DNA of 64,000 bases from Daedaleopsis sinensis (lineage: Eukaryota; Basidiomycota; Agaricomycetes; Polyporales; Polyporaceae). The stretch is from assembly GCA_033807695.1 (NCBI GenBank), contig CM066311.1, positions 1,550,001-1,614,000 on the forward strand, written 5' to 3'. Of this stretch, positions 32,083 through 42,499 are shown piece after piece. Numbering within the stretch: position 1 is the stretch's first letter; the number at the start of each line of letters is the position of its first letter. Position numbers and translations under genes: made by a program. The notes below the pieces were generated by a model, which had not been told where the DNA came from, made no database searches, and saw nothing but the letters and a program-made list of their open reading frames with translations.

Positions 32083-34217
32083 TCTGGTACAAACTACAAT
32101 AACATCCGCCGTTTGCTTCACATCTGCAGTAGTACTGCCGTGGCATCCAGTGGCGGTCTGCGATGCGGACAGCGTCAGCGTGAGATGCCGCAGGAGAAAA
32201 CTTTCAGCGATTTGCGACGCCACCGGCATACTTGAAATTCCAGTGCTACTGGGAAGCGGAGTCTGCTCGAGGAGGAAAGGCCGTGCTGCGACCGAAGAGC
32301 CGCCAGGCGCTATAGTCTTCGTATTCGGGTATGTGTGGTCCATTGTCCGACGGGGGACTAGGCACCGAGTCGGAAAGTCGCCAGAGAAGCCGACGCCACA
32401 GGCCTCAACTCAACTTTACGCGACCCGGAGAGTTCTTGCGCTGCGATTGTCCACCGAAAAGGGGCCACGCGGCTGCTCGAAGCGGGGTCCACCGTCTGAA
32501 TTTCCAAACCTGAGGGGGATGATTGAGGACAAGGTGCTTCGCTGAGTCTACCGCGGCAGACCGGCTTACCAGAGACTCGGTCACGGTGCCTTCGGGCTGC
32601 GAACCTCTGCCTCGCCAGTGCCCTTCCCGGCGCAGAACGCACGTGTCGCGTACCACGCTGCGGCCTTGCGGCCGTAGAATATGCTACCCTGTTGCTTGCA
32701 CCCCAGCCCTGGACAATAGAAGCAATCGGTCATGAAAATCGTCTGCGGCGGCGAGAGAGATTTGTTGAGCCTCGGACGCAGTGGGAGCCATCACTCCCGA
32801 CCCTACAGAAGCAATGATGAGTGAGTACTATGCTTACGGTCAATGTCCGTCTGAGTGTTCCAGACGTACTACCGCATGACCGCATATCCCTGAGCAACTC
32901 GGACGCGCTCAAATCCCAATGAGCCTGACGCTCCTCCGAAGCCATGCAAAGTTGCCATGCCTTCAGATCCGTGGACACTTCGAAATAGGCGGCCGGTTCG
33001 AATTTCGAAGAGCGAGTCGAAAGGCCCTCAACGTCAACAAGGCCCGGGTAAACATGGGTAAAACATTAAGAGTAAGTAGTACGTACTGTGCGGTTGAAAC
33101 GTTGACCTGTGCCCGATATCGCCGTGTCAACAGTCACTCGCGGAGGCGAACAGTAGCCGTCGCGTCCTCTGCCCGTGCCATGGAGAAGGTCAGGGACTCG
33201 GCAGGATGACAGGTGCCTTGAGCTGGTCGTTGCGGATTGCACTACTGTTAAATAGTGATTAGTGGCACTTAACCTTACTGTTGTGACACCGTCGTCACAT
33301 TCACACACCACCGGAGTACTTACTCGCACCCAGTGACTCGCGGCGTATCAGCCGAAGTGCCAGGGCGCGCCGTCGCGGTATACAGTACCAGTACCCAGGT
33401 AACTTTGCAACTTGTTACCATTTTCATCGATTCTTCAGCGATAGCAGACCGAGCTCTTCCTCTATCCACAAGCATAGGCTTTTAGATATCATACGGAGCC
33501 GCGTTGGTTCGAGATGGTGATGGGAGGAGGACGGACCGTTCTGCGATGGCCCTGCGCGTCACCACTAGTGTCAGATCTTCCCACGTGACCCGGAACCAAC
33601 ACGTTGAAAGCTTGACGTTGAACGTTGAACCCTTCAGTCAACCACGCCGGGCCTATAGCACTTGAGCCTGAGCTTGAGCTTGAATGACGATTCATTGCCA
33701 GCGGAAAAAAGTACATCTTGGGACAGCTAAACTCTATGACATCCGGACATTACTCGGATACAGCGCTCAGACAACATGAGATGCACTGCATGCACGTACA
33801 GAGCGCGACAGACGGGAGACCGCAAGAAGCGAGAAATCTTGAAATGAAATGTAACCGAGTCCTGAGTCGAAACCCAATGCACACGCGTCGCCGCGGGAGC
33901 GCGTTTCCGAGACGTGTATGCCGGAGATGCACTCCCCCTCCTCCTCCTACGACGACGACGCGCGCGCAAATTCCGTCCAGCACACGTATACCACCCCTCC
34001 GCGGAGTCGACGGCCAAGTCAAGCGACCAGCCTACTGGCTGAGCACCTGAGGGGGCGGCCGACTTGAGAGATCGTATATATGTGATGCGCGGGACCCGTC
34101 ATGTCTGCGAGCAAGGCGCGTCGTTTGCGTTTGTGTCAGCATGGGGGAGACAGCAGAGGAGGGGGGCACTCACGCACCTAGTAGAATCTGGAATCCGAGA
34201 ATAACAATGGCAGGCGT
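32083..34217. other. Intergenic, no gene recognised
   Basis: Lies between two minus-strand zinc-finger genes. Only short ORFs in all frames. A short CTCCTCCTACGACGACGACG trinucleotide-like stretch is at about 33938-33962. Nothing else supported. Confidence 0.45.
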
Positions 34218-35777
34218 CTACTGGGCGCCGCGCGTGCGTTGCGGCCAGCTGCCCCTGTCGACCGCTTTGCCCTTGCCCTTGCCCTTGTCCTTGCCAGTGA
34301 CCGATTCGCCCGAGTCGGAGTCGTCCGCCTCGCTCTCGCTCTCCGTCTCTGTCTCCATCTCGTCGGCGTCGCTCTCCGTCTCCGTCTCCCCAGCGTCGCT
34401 CTCCGAGTCAATCCTAATGGGGTCGCTCTCCGTCCCCGTCTCACCGGCTTCGCCCGCCGCGAGCTCGCCAGGCGTCCTGCGCGGGGTACCCTCCCACAGA
34501 TGGAGCGAGCTGTAGTGCCGGACGATGTCGTGCGAGCGCTGCGAGACGTACTGCGCGGGGCAGTCCGCGTCGTGGCACATGTGCGCCGTGACATTGAGGT
34601 GCGCCCGCATGTAGTGCGCGACGACCTCCCCTTCGCGCGTCGGTGCTGTCAGGGGGGGCGCAGTCGTCAGCACAGTGCGTGATACAAGTTTCGTGAACGA
34701 CGACGACACGAGCAGAGACTTACGGAAGTGACAGCCAGGGCGGGTGCAGCGGTGGCGGGCGTCGGGGAGTAGCTGCGCCATGGCGGACATGCGGACGCCG
34801 TTGATCTCGTTGTCGTAAAACGGGGAGGGGACGCGGAGGCCTTTGGGGGTCACAAAGTAGACGATGTAGCGGCGGCCCTTCTTCACCCGGGCCGCTGGGC
34901 TTGCGTTCACCTTCTTCACGCGACGTGCCTGCTTCTTCTTCGCGAGGCTTGCCCTCTTCTTCTGCGCCGGACTCGGACTTGCCCTCTTCTTGTTCGACGG
35001 ACCTGCGTCCATGTCCTCGTTCGACGGACCTGCGTCCATGTCCTCGTCCTCATCTTCGCTAGCACGTTTGGACGACTGGACGCTGCATGAGGGTGTTCCG
35101 TGGTCGTAGGGAGTCATCATGGGCGTGTCGGGCACCGCGGTCAGGTCGACCACGTCGCGCAGCGTCCCCTGCGTGCCATAGTCCGAGTCAGATGCCAAGG
35201 CATGGCTGATCAACTCGTCGATGGTCGCGGTCAGACCCTCCATGTTCTGGAGGAATGTCGCAAAAGGTGAGGGGTCCGGGAAGTCCTGGCTAGCCTCGTC
35301 GGCGAGAACAACTCCTAGGGCATTCGCGTGAAGAGCGACGGGGTCAGATGCGAAGCTTGAGGTGGTGTCGGAGAACGTGCCGGTGTCGGGGGATAGAAAA
35401 GGGTGCTCGAAAGCAGTCGCATGAAGAGGGGTAACAGAGAAGTCAAAGTCGGAATCGATGTCAAAATCGAAGTCGAAGTCGGTAGGTTGCATATTGGGAT
35501 ACTCCCCGACAATCGCAGGTGGTGGGGTCTGCGCAGGTGGAGCGAATCCGCCGTGCACATCACCCGTCTGCATATCGAAAGCAGGGAAGTGTTGATAGGA
35601 AGGTTGGGGGGCCTGCGGGGATGAAATATCCACATAGTGAGGAGGTGAATCGACCATGGGGAAGGATGTTTGCCCAGCATGGGAGGGAGGGGGCGACTGC
35701 CCGAAACCACTAGGGCTTCTAGCAGTGCGCGACGCGTTGCGTGACGCGGGTGAGGGGCGAGCGTGGTAAATGCACAT
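34218..35777 (-). CDS. Double C2H2 zinc-finger protein with acidic (D/F) repeat
   Basis: Putative transcription factor of about 493 aa. Exons 34724-35777 and 34218-34645. An ATG 19 codons upstream (35834) is less likely because a TATA box at 35872-35878 would leave almost no leader. The N-terminal region has Gln/Pro patches, then an alternating Asp-Phe/Asp-Ile tract (TDFDFDFDIDSDFDF) that may act as an activation segment. A twice-repeated DMDAGPSN motif is followed by a long Lys/Arg/Ala/Ser region (likely NLS) and a TPKGLRVPSPFYDNEINGV segment. Finger 1 CTRPGCHF..REGEVVAHYMRAH, with the phase-1 intron 34646-34723 after the second Cys. Finger 2 CHDADCPAQYVSQRSHDIVRHY..LH has wider spacing. The C-terminus is a Glu/Asp/Ser/Thr-rich acidic tail plus KGKGKGK. 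A truncated paralogue is at 41721-42364. Confidence 0.85.
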   Translation of the reverse strand: MCIYHARPSPASRNASRTARSPSGFGQSPPPSHAGQTSFPMVDSPPHYVDISSPQAPQPSYQHFPAFDMQTGDVHGGFAPPAQTPPPAIVGEYPNMQPTDFDFDFDIDSDFDFSVTPLHATAFEHPFLSPDTGTFSDTTSSFASDPVALHANALGVVLADEASQDFPDPSPFATFLQNMEGLTATIDELISHALASDSDYGTQGTLRDVVDLTAVPDTPMMTPYDHGTPSCSVQSSKRASEDEDEDMDAGPSNEDMDAGPSNKKRASPSPAQKKRASLAKKKQARRVKKVNASPAARVKKGRRYIVYFVTPKGLRVPSPFYDNEINGVRMSAMAQLLPDARHRCTRPGCHFRKSLLVSSSFTKLVSRTVLTTAPPLTAPTREGEVVAHYMRAHLNVTAHMCHDADCPAQYVSQRSHDIVRHYSSLHLWEGTPRRTPGELAAGEAGETGTESDPIRIDSESDAGETETESDADEMETETESESEADDSDSGESVTGKDKGKGKGKAVDRGSWPQRTRGAQ

Positions 35778-35871
35778 GGTGTAGGCAAGAGGAACAGTGG
35801 TGTGTGAGGAGTGAAGAGTGTGGTATGTGTGCAAGAGAAACTGAGGAATACCGCGTCGCGGTACGCACCAT

Positions 35872-35878
35872 TTTATAG
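35872..35878 (-). promoter_or_regulatory. TATA box of the zinc-finger gene at 34218-35777
   Basis: TATAAAA on the minus strand, about 95-101 nt upstream of the preferred ATG (35777) and about 40 nt from the upstream ATG (35834). Confidence 0.6.
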
Positions 35879-35899
35879 ACGTGGTGTTTGAGCCTGTTT

Positions 35900-38800
35900 T
35901 CCCATCCTCCTACTACTATTGTCCTGTCAGACTGTCATACGAGGCTGCGTACGTGACGCGTGAGGCCAGCTTTGACGGAGAGGGCCAGCCAGTCAGCGCA
36001 GAGGATCGTGCTCCGGCCCCAAGACAAAGTGCGGCAGAGACTGCCGAGCCAGGGCAAAGCAGACAGCGAGCACATGTTGCGGTTGCGGTTACGGTTGATG
36101 AGGAGGGCGCATGGATCGAGCAGAGCAGCGAGAGTAGCAGGCAGACTTCATGAGCGCAAGTCCGTGGACGATGTGGACGGAGGAGAAGCAGATCGAGATC
36201 GACGACGCACTCGGCAGTTGCCTGCGTGAGAGAACAGTGCGTGATGTCGGACTTCGCCGCGGAACCATTGTCGCGGGACGCGCCGAGCACTGCTGGCGCT
36301 GGAGTCGGTTGCCCGCCCGCTGGTGAGCCACTCCGCCCTTCCCTCGACGACGGCCATCTCTGAAATCCTAAACTCCCATGTCATCTGCATGTTATCCTGC
36401 CTGTGGACCAATTTAACATCTTGCGCCGTATGAGTGAGCAATGCAGCGAGGGTTAGACGCACCTCTACGCTTCCTCGCAGGACGCTGAACACTTTTCCAT
36501 GAACATCATCTCGCCGGAGATGTGTTGCGTATGCTACAACCACGATAAAAAGGTGAGTATAACTACTATGCACGCTCCTGACTCGACGACACGTCGTGAA
36601 CTCTGTCATTCGACCGCGGCATTACTTCCGCCCCTCAGGCCTCAGCTCTCCGACGTGACTGAGTGCGGCAACAGCGGGCAAGCTGTAGTGGATGTGCTCT
36701 TATTTTTCTCGAGGGATGAGAGGTAAGGCGAGATGTGTCTTGTCGGGAGGCAGTGGGTAACAGACGGCCGAGAATTCGCTCGATATATGGGGTCGAGAAC
36801 GGGAAGGTGAGCACGCTGTCTTTGTCCTCCTCCTTGCTCAACGTCCTCGTAACATTCCCAAAAGATGTCTCTCCAGCAAGACCAATGCCGAGCTCTGCGG
36901 GTGGGCAGGAGGATGCGCGTTGACCAAGGGGGTGCTATTGATGCGCATGAGCTCTGATATCCTTCGCCTATAAAGAACGTTCAATAACACCCCATGCAAT
37001 ATATGGCTTTCGACTTTCTTCGAAGATACCAATCACACAACTCGCATGAAACGATCGGAATGAGGGAGATGCTCACATCGCCGTAGCTATATGCATCCAA
37101 CCGGAGTTTGGGCAGCCTTAGACGGTGAGTATTTCACCAAATTTCGACCGTACACATGCGGACGATCGTCGCGGGGATATGTCGCTCTCGTGTCGAACAT
37201 GTAGGCATGTCGCACACCCACATGTGTGACACGAGCGACCTATCCGATAATTGCGGCGACTGTGCTTGGCGATCAACGTTCGACTCACGCTGAGTGTAGT
37301 CAGTGCGCAGGATGGAATTCGACTGGTCACCTCGCGAATACCCTGACATCGAACTGCACTTTGTCCAGCCCAGCACATTCACTATTTACGCATCGAGTCC
37401 GCGGACCAGTGAGGAACTCTCTTCCCGTGTGCTCCTCTCGTCTAGATTGCGACGAGGCGCTCGAGGTTAACGATCAACTCATAGAGCTGGGCGAGCCTCG
37501 ATCTCCCGGTCACATCGTGCACGACTGTGTATGATACTTCAAGATACCTATCAACCATGTAGATGGAGCCGCGGTTTTTCATGGACCCATTTCACAGTGA
37601 TACATACGCTTTGATGTCAACACCCAGCGCGAAAGCGTGAATGGGGGTTCCATGGCCACAGTACCCATATGCTGGTTACACGACTGTTGTGTGGCCTTAT
37701 CCGACGCTCTGGTTTATGATAAAGTGCGTCACTCACCTAAGAGCAACGATACTTCAAGTGATTTGCGGAACTGACAATGGTTCTCGGCCAGTACAGTGTC
37801 CGCCTCGGTGCGCGGTCTGCAAAGGGTATGGTGAACACGGACCTTTGTCTTTCTATGATCTCGACCAGAAGTCCCAGACAGGTCCTAGCAGGTTAGAAGA
37901 CTAGCGATACTCCCAGATCGAGCTCTAGATCCACGAGACTTGACAGTGACCGGCATGGTGAGCCTCCGCTAGATTGTCGAGCTCCCAGGAAGTACACGGC
38001 CTCGAGCATTGACCCAGAAGCACAGATAGATATCCGCAGAGACTGGGACAGATTGGCACAGAGGGACGGGTAGTCTGTGCTGCGGAAGCTGAGATGTCGT
38101 GTCCAAGTGAGTGCGCGGGCGTGGTGAAGGTGAGTGGAGTGGACCAAGGTTTTTTGTCTGAGTCTTATATACCTACGCGCTTGCTGACCTGCGTCTTGGT
38201 CCTTGCCAGGCTTTGGTGGGACGGTTGTAGCGAAGCGGTCGCTACAGCCCCCTATTGTCTTGCAAGTTGCCTCCGCGCGGTCTTGTGTCAGCCACCTGGG
38301 CCACGTGACTGGAAGGCAGGACTCCGAGCCTCGAGAGCGTGCTCTGGGGCCACTATGTAACAACAACGGTCCAGATTGCTGATTCACGATCGCCCGCTCG
38401 GCACGCAGACGTTGTGAGAGTTCCGACTTGGTTAGTCCGAGATTCTGCTATATGCGTCGCCCTTGCTCATTTTTAGCCATGAGAAGACAGCTTGCGAGAG
38501 TGAACTCTCGGTTGGGAAATCCGAAAGGGCGTCTTACACCCCCTTGGACCTCTCTAACAATACTCGCAACTGCTTTTCCTGTAACCGTCGCGGGTGGCTC
38601 ATCCGCAGCCATGAGGTAGATTTGTACGTCTCTTCTCCCATGTGCTCTGAATAGTCGCGGCAAGGGTTCACGGGGACACCCCTTCTATCTAGCAGCTCGT
38701 TCTTGGGGCCCAAGTTGCCGACTTTGCAGACCGAGGGACACGTGCTCCTTGGTCCAGACGCACCCCGGAGCCAGACCATGCTCTGCTGAGACGTAGGTCT

Positions 38801-38900
38801 TGCGGATGTCGGGAATCCGTCCTCTACACACGTATTTATACCGTCACACCGAGTCTCACGGCGGATCTCCACGAAAGTCTCTCGTCTCGCATACGCACCA
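35900..38900. other. Region without a confident gene
   Basis: Coding-like stretches that could not be assembled: minus strand 36148-36609 (VFSVLRGSVEVRLTLAALLT, about 150 codons) and plus strand about 37915-38075 (RSTRLDSDRHGEPPLDCRAP then SIDPEAQIDIRRDWDRLAQR and a stop), perhaps joined to 37780-37880 (CAVCKGYGEHGPLSFYDLD). No families recognised. They may be relics or small unsupported genes. Confidence 0.3.
38833..38840 (+). promoter_or_regulatory. TATA-like element of MFS gene 1
   Basis: TATTTATA, 73-80 nt upstream of the ATG at 38913. Comparable elements precede the other three transporter genes: CATATATG 44796-44803, TATATAG 47458-47464 and CATATATAG 49994-50002. Confidence 0.45.
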
Positions 38901-38912
38901 TAACTCAAGGCA

Positions 38913-41156
38913 ATGTCGGCCAAGGAGAAGGTTGATGATCTCGTCGTCGTCGCCGGCGACGTCCTGCCCACTGCACTGGACGACCGCTCTGACTCGGAAG
39001 ACTCCATTTTCACTGCGACAGATGAGCGGCGGCTGGTGAAGAAACAAGACTGGCGCGTACTGCCCTTTGTATGTGCCATGTATCTCCTCGCAGGTGAGCC
39101 GCATCTGCAATCACCTGCGTGCTGCCGATCTGATTGCCACGTAGAGCTTGACCGTACGACTCTGGGGAACGCCAGACTACAAGGCCTACCGGAAGACATC
39201 CTTGGCGGGGATCCTACCGGAGTACAGTTCGACCTCGCGACGTCCGCATTCTACTTCTCGTTCGTGAGTTGTCCGCGTCCGATCCCGGCTCTCGATACAT
39301 GCTCATACTCGCATAGGTGACTCTGGCAATCCCTGCCGCTCTCGTGGCCAAATTCTGCTCGCCGAGGATATGGTTTGGATGCGCCACGCTCGGCTGGGGT
39401 GTATGCGCGGTCTTGACGGTTCGTGCTATGCTCTGACTATGACCGTCGATGCGCAACTCACATCCTGACCAGGCCACAGCGTTTAACTTTCCAAGCCTGA
39501 TGGTATCCCGCGTCGCCTTGGGGTTCTTCGAGTCTGGAGTCTCTCCAATGGCAGCCGTATACATCTGTGAGTCTCATCTTCGTTCCGATGGCCGGTTGAC
39601 TCATACCAATATCCCCGTCACTGGTCAGCCCTATTCTATACAAAGGCCGAGATCGGCCTGCGCATTGCCGCCTACCAGGCGTGTTCCGCCATAGCGGGCG
39701 CGTTCGCGGGGCTGCTAGCCTTCGCCATCCAGAACGCGCGGCTGCCCATCCCAAACTGGAAGCTGCTGTTCATCATAGAGGGTGCCCCAGCGGTCGTCCT
39801 CGGCATCCTGTGCTTCCTGTTCCTACCAAATCGTCCCGAGGACACAACGATCTTCGACGACAAGGAGCGTAGGATCGCGATCGACCGGATGAACCGGGGG
39901 AGCAGGGCAGATGTCGGGAAGGTTCTGCGAAAGGGTGCGTCTTGCGGACTGTGACTGAAACTGCTAGTGACCTCGCTCTGACGCGAACACAAGATCATGT
40001 CCTCGAGGCGCTTTCTGACTGGCGGGTGAGTAGGCACACACTTTCCTCTCACTCGTTCTCCTCTTACTTTTGTGTTTTCTGATTTCCGGATCTTGACAGG
40101 TGTATTCGGGAGGACTGATGTACTTCGCCGGGAACTGCGCCTCTGCGTCGATCTCAGCCTTCCTACCCACCATCATCACGACGTTTGGATTCAGTGCGTC
40201 ATATCTCCTCTGCGGTAACTACTGAGACGCTCATCACGCGGTGCCTCTGTCTAGCGGACGCACTCGCTCAACTCCTCACCGTCCCGACGCGTGTGGTCGC
40301 CGCGGTGTTATTCCTCGCATTTGCCTACTTCTCAGACAAGCTCCGAGTTCGCAACACGTTCATCACAGCAAGCGGCTGTATAGGCGGCATTGGCTACATG
40401 TCTGTCCCCAATATTCTACCTAACGCACCATCTTTCGTACTGATCCCTCATTGCATCCCATCAGTCTGCTGCTCACGGTTCCCACAAACGTGCACGTCCG
40501 GTACTTCGCAACGTTCTGCATCACGAGCGCCGCGTACGGGATATTCTGCAACACGCTCGCGTGGTGTACGTCCTAATCGTCTTTGGCCCCACGTCGCCAT
40601 CGTCTAGCACCGAATACTGACGGTGACACGTCGATCATGCAGTCGCTCACAACGTCGGCTCGGAGAGCAAACGCTCGACCGTCCTCCCGCTGATCCAGGC
40701 GGTCGGACACTGCGGCTCCGTCGTCGGCTCGCACATCTACCCGCTAACACAGGGTCCGCGATACATGTACGTATGTCCGCCTGGGGAGACCTGTGTTTGC
40801 GTTTCCCGTGTTCTCATGGACATCGACTCCTCCACGCAGCCAAGGATTCTCGATCAACTGCGCGTTCGACTTCATGGCGGCGGGGCTCGCAATAGCCCTC
40901 TCGGTGAGCGTTGTCGCAGACGCAAAAAACTGGATGTGTTCTGATGTTGCACTCGCGTCCAGCTTTCGTTCCGGGCGGAGAACAGGAGGAAAGATCAGCT
41001 TTATGGGAGGCCGGCGCGGGACGCGTGTGTGGACACGACAGAGCTCGCGGACAAGGTGCGAGTCGTCCTCTCCTCGGTCCTTGTGTACGAGTGGCTCATA
41101 TAGCTGACCGCGCGACTTGGATGTGCAAGGCTCCGGATTTCCGATACATGCTGTAG
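38913..41156 (+). CDS. MFS transporter, Dal5-like (ACS family), copy 1
   Basis: Plasma-membrane proton-coupled permease of the anion:cation symporter family (TC 2.A.1.14); known fungal members carry allantoate, nicotinate, biotin or pantothenate. The substrate cannot be read here. Start MSAKEKVDDLVVVAGD; about a dozen exons with 50-80 nt introns. Landmarks in order: RLVKKQDWRVLP (cytoplasmic N-terminus), TTLGNARLQGLPEDIL and GDPTGVQFDLATSAFYFSF (TM1-2 region), PSLMVSRVALGFFESGVSP (TM4), WKLLFIIEGAPAVVLGI, FLPNRPEDTTIFDDKER (central loop), SASISAFLPTIITTFGF, NVHVRYFATFCITSAAYG, SHIYPLTQGPRYI and a C-terminal cytoplasmic tail. The last coding exon (41130-41156) encodes APDFRYML and the stop. 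The frame looks intact throughout. It is separated from the other three copies by a 3.7 kb insert. Confidence 0.88.
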
Positions 41157-41720
41157 CAGCCACCAACCGCGTAGTGCATACCAAGTGCATACTTCACGAA
41201 TCGCGACTTGCTATAGTTCCGTGTACAAATATTGCCGGGGAAATGGATCAAACTAAGCACGGGCCCACCTCTCCGATTTTCCTTCTGGATATACGAGTAG
41301 TATTGATTGGAGGGAGGTGCAGGCTGCAGTGTTTGATTGACAAGCCAGTATCTACACGAGTTAAGTATAGCGGAGGATAAAATACAATCGTTTTAACTAT
41401 GTCCGATACATTTTACAGATATGAGGACAACAGAGATGATCCAGAGGAAAAGAGGAAACAAGGAATTTATGTCCCAGGGTGATTTTCGCGATGTGCGAGA
41501 GGTGTCCGCGTGAGGAACACGCAAGAGATTTGAGAAGGCCGCGCATTGCGCGTACGACCTATGAGTGGCTACAACATTAGAGTGAGCGAGCGTTACAAGT
41601 GCAGGACACGTCGCGCATCAAGTGTACTCACAGTCCGCGTCGCCATCTACGACCTTCCCTCCTTATCATCGCGTTCTGTGGCTCCCGAGGCGTTGAGGTT
41701 CAATTGGTCCGGTTCAGGGA
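41157..41720. other. Intergenic up to the truncation junction
   Basis: No gene. At 41721 sequence homologous to the zinc-finger gene at 34218-35777 begins abruptly. Confidence 0.5.
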
Positions 41721-42364
41721 TTCACCGCGGTCAGGTCGACCACGTCGCGCGGCGTCCCCTGCGTGCCATAGTCCGAGTCAGATGCCAAGGCATGGCTGAT
41801 GAACTCGTCGATGGTCGCGGTCAGACCCTCCATGTTCTGGAGGAATGTCGCAAAAAGTGAGGCGTCCGGGAAGTCCTGGCTAGCCTCGTCGGCGAGAACA
41901 ACTCCTAGGGCATTCGCGTGAGGAGCGACGGGGTCAGATGCGAAGCCTGAGGTGGTGTCCCCGTATTGGGAGAACGTGCCGGTGCCTGCATTCCCTGGCG
42001 CCATGCTCTTGGATGCCTGAGGAGCAGGACCAACGGTGTCGGGGGATAGAGGGTAGTAGACGCCAGGCAAGCTGCCGGCATGATCGAAAGGGTGCTCGAA
42101 AGCAGTCGCATGGGGAGGGGTGGTAACAGAGAAGTCAAAGTCGAAATCGATGTCAAAATCGATGTCGATGTTGGTAGGTTGTATATTGGGATACTCCCCG
42201 ACAATCGCAGGTGGTGGGGTCTGCGCAGGTGGAGCGAATCCGCCGTGCACATCACCCGTCTGCATATCGAAACGGGGATATGGTTGTGAAGGGAAGTGTT
42301 GATAGGAAGGTTGGGGGGCCTGCGAGGATGAGATATCCACATAGTGAGGAGGTGAATCGACCAT
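41714..42364 (-). pseudogene. Truncated zinc-finger paralogue lacking the fingers
   Basis: Paralogue of the gene at 34218-35777, kept from MVDSPPHYVDISS to DVVDLTAV; the homology then stops at 41721 and the frame ends two codons later (NP, stop). The basic region, both fingers and the acidic tail are absent. The 216-codon frame has no premature stop. It contains segments missing from the full-length copy (SQPYPR; DHAGSLPGVYYP; VGPAPQASKSMAPGN), so the full-length copy probably lost them in-frame. The Asp-Phe/Ile tract is present (NIDIDFDIDFDFDF). Upstream sequence differs from the paralogue, with a TATA-like element at 42474-42480. Either a pseudogene or a finger-less protein that could compete for partners. 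Confidence 0.65.
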
Positions 42365-42499
42365 GGGGAAGGATGTTTGCCCAGCATGGGAGGGGGAGGG
42401 AGGGGGCGACTGCCTGTGGCGGATCCGCGGAGTGTGGTAGTGTCTTGCAGGTAGAACGCGTCGGGGTGCGCATATTTATATGAGGGGGTCCCGCTTTGC

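Noticed and set aside
32341..32343. ATG at 32343 as start of the zinc-finger gene ending at 31271
   Set aside because: The TATAAAC at 32076-32082 lies between it and the ATG at 32004, and the extra 113 codons show no similarity to paralogues.
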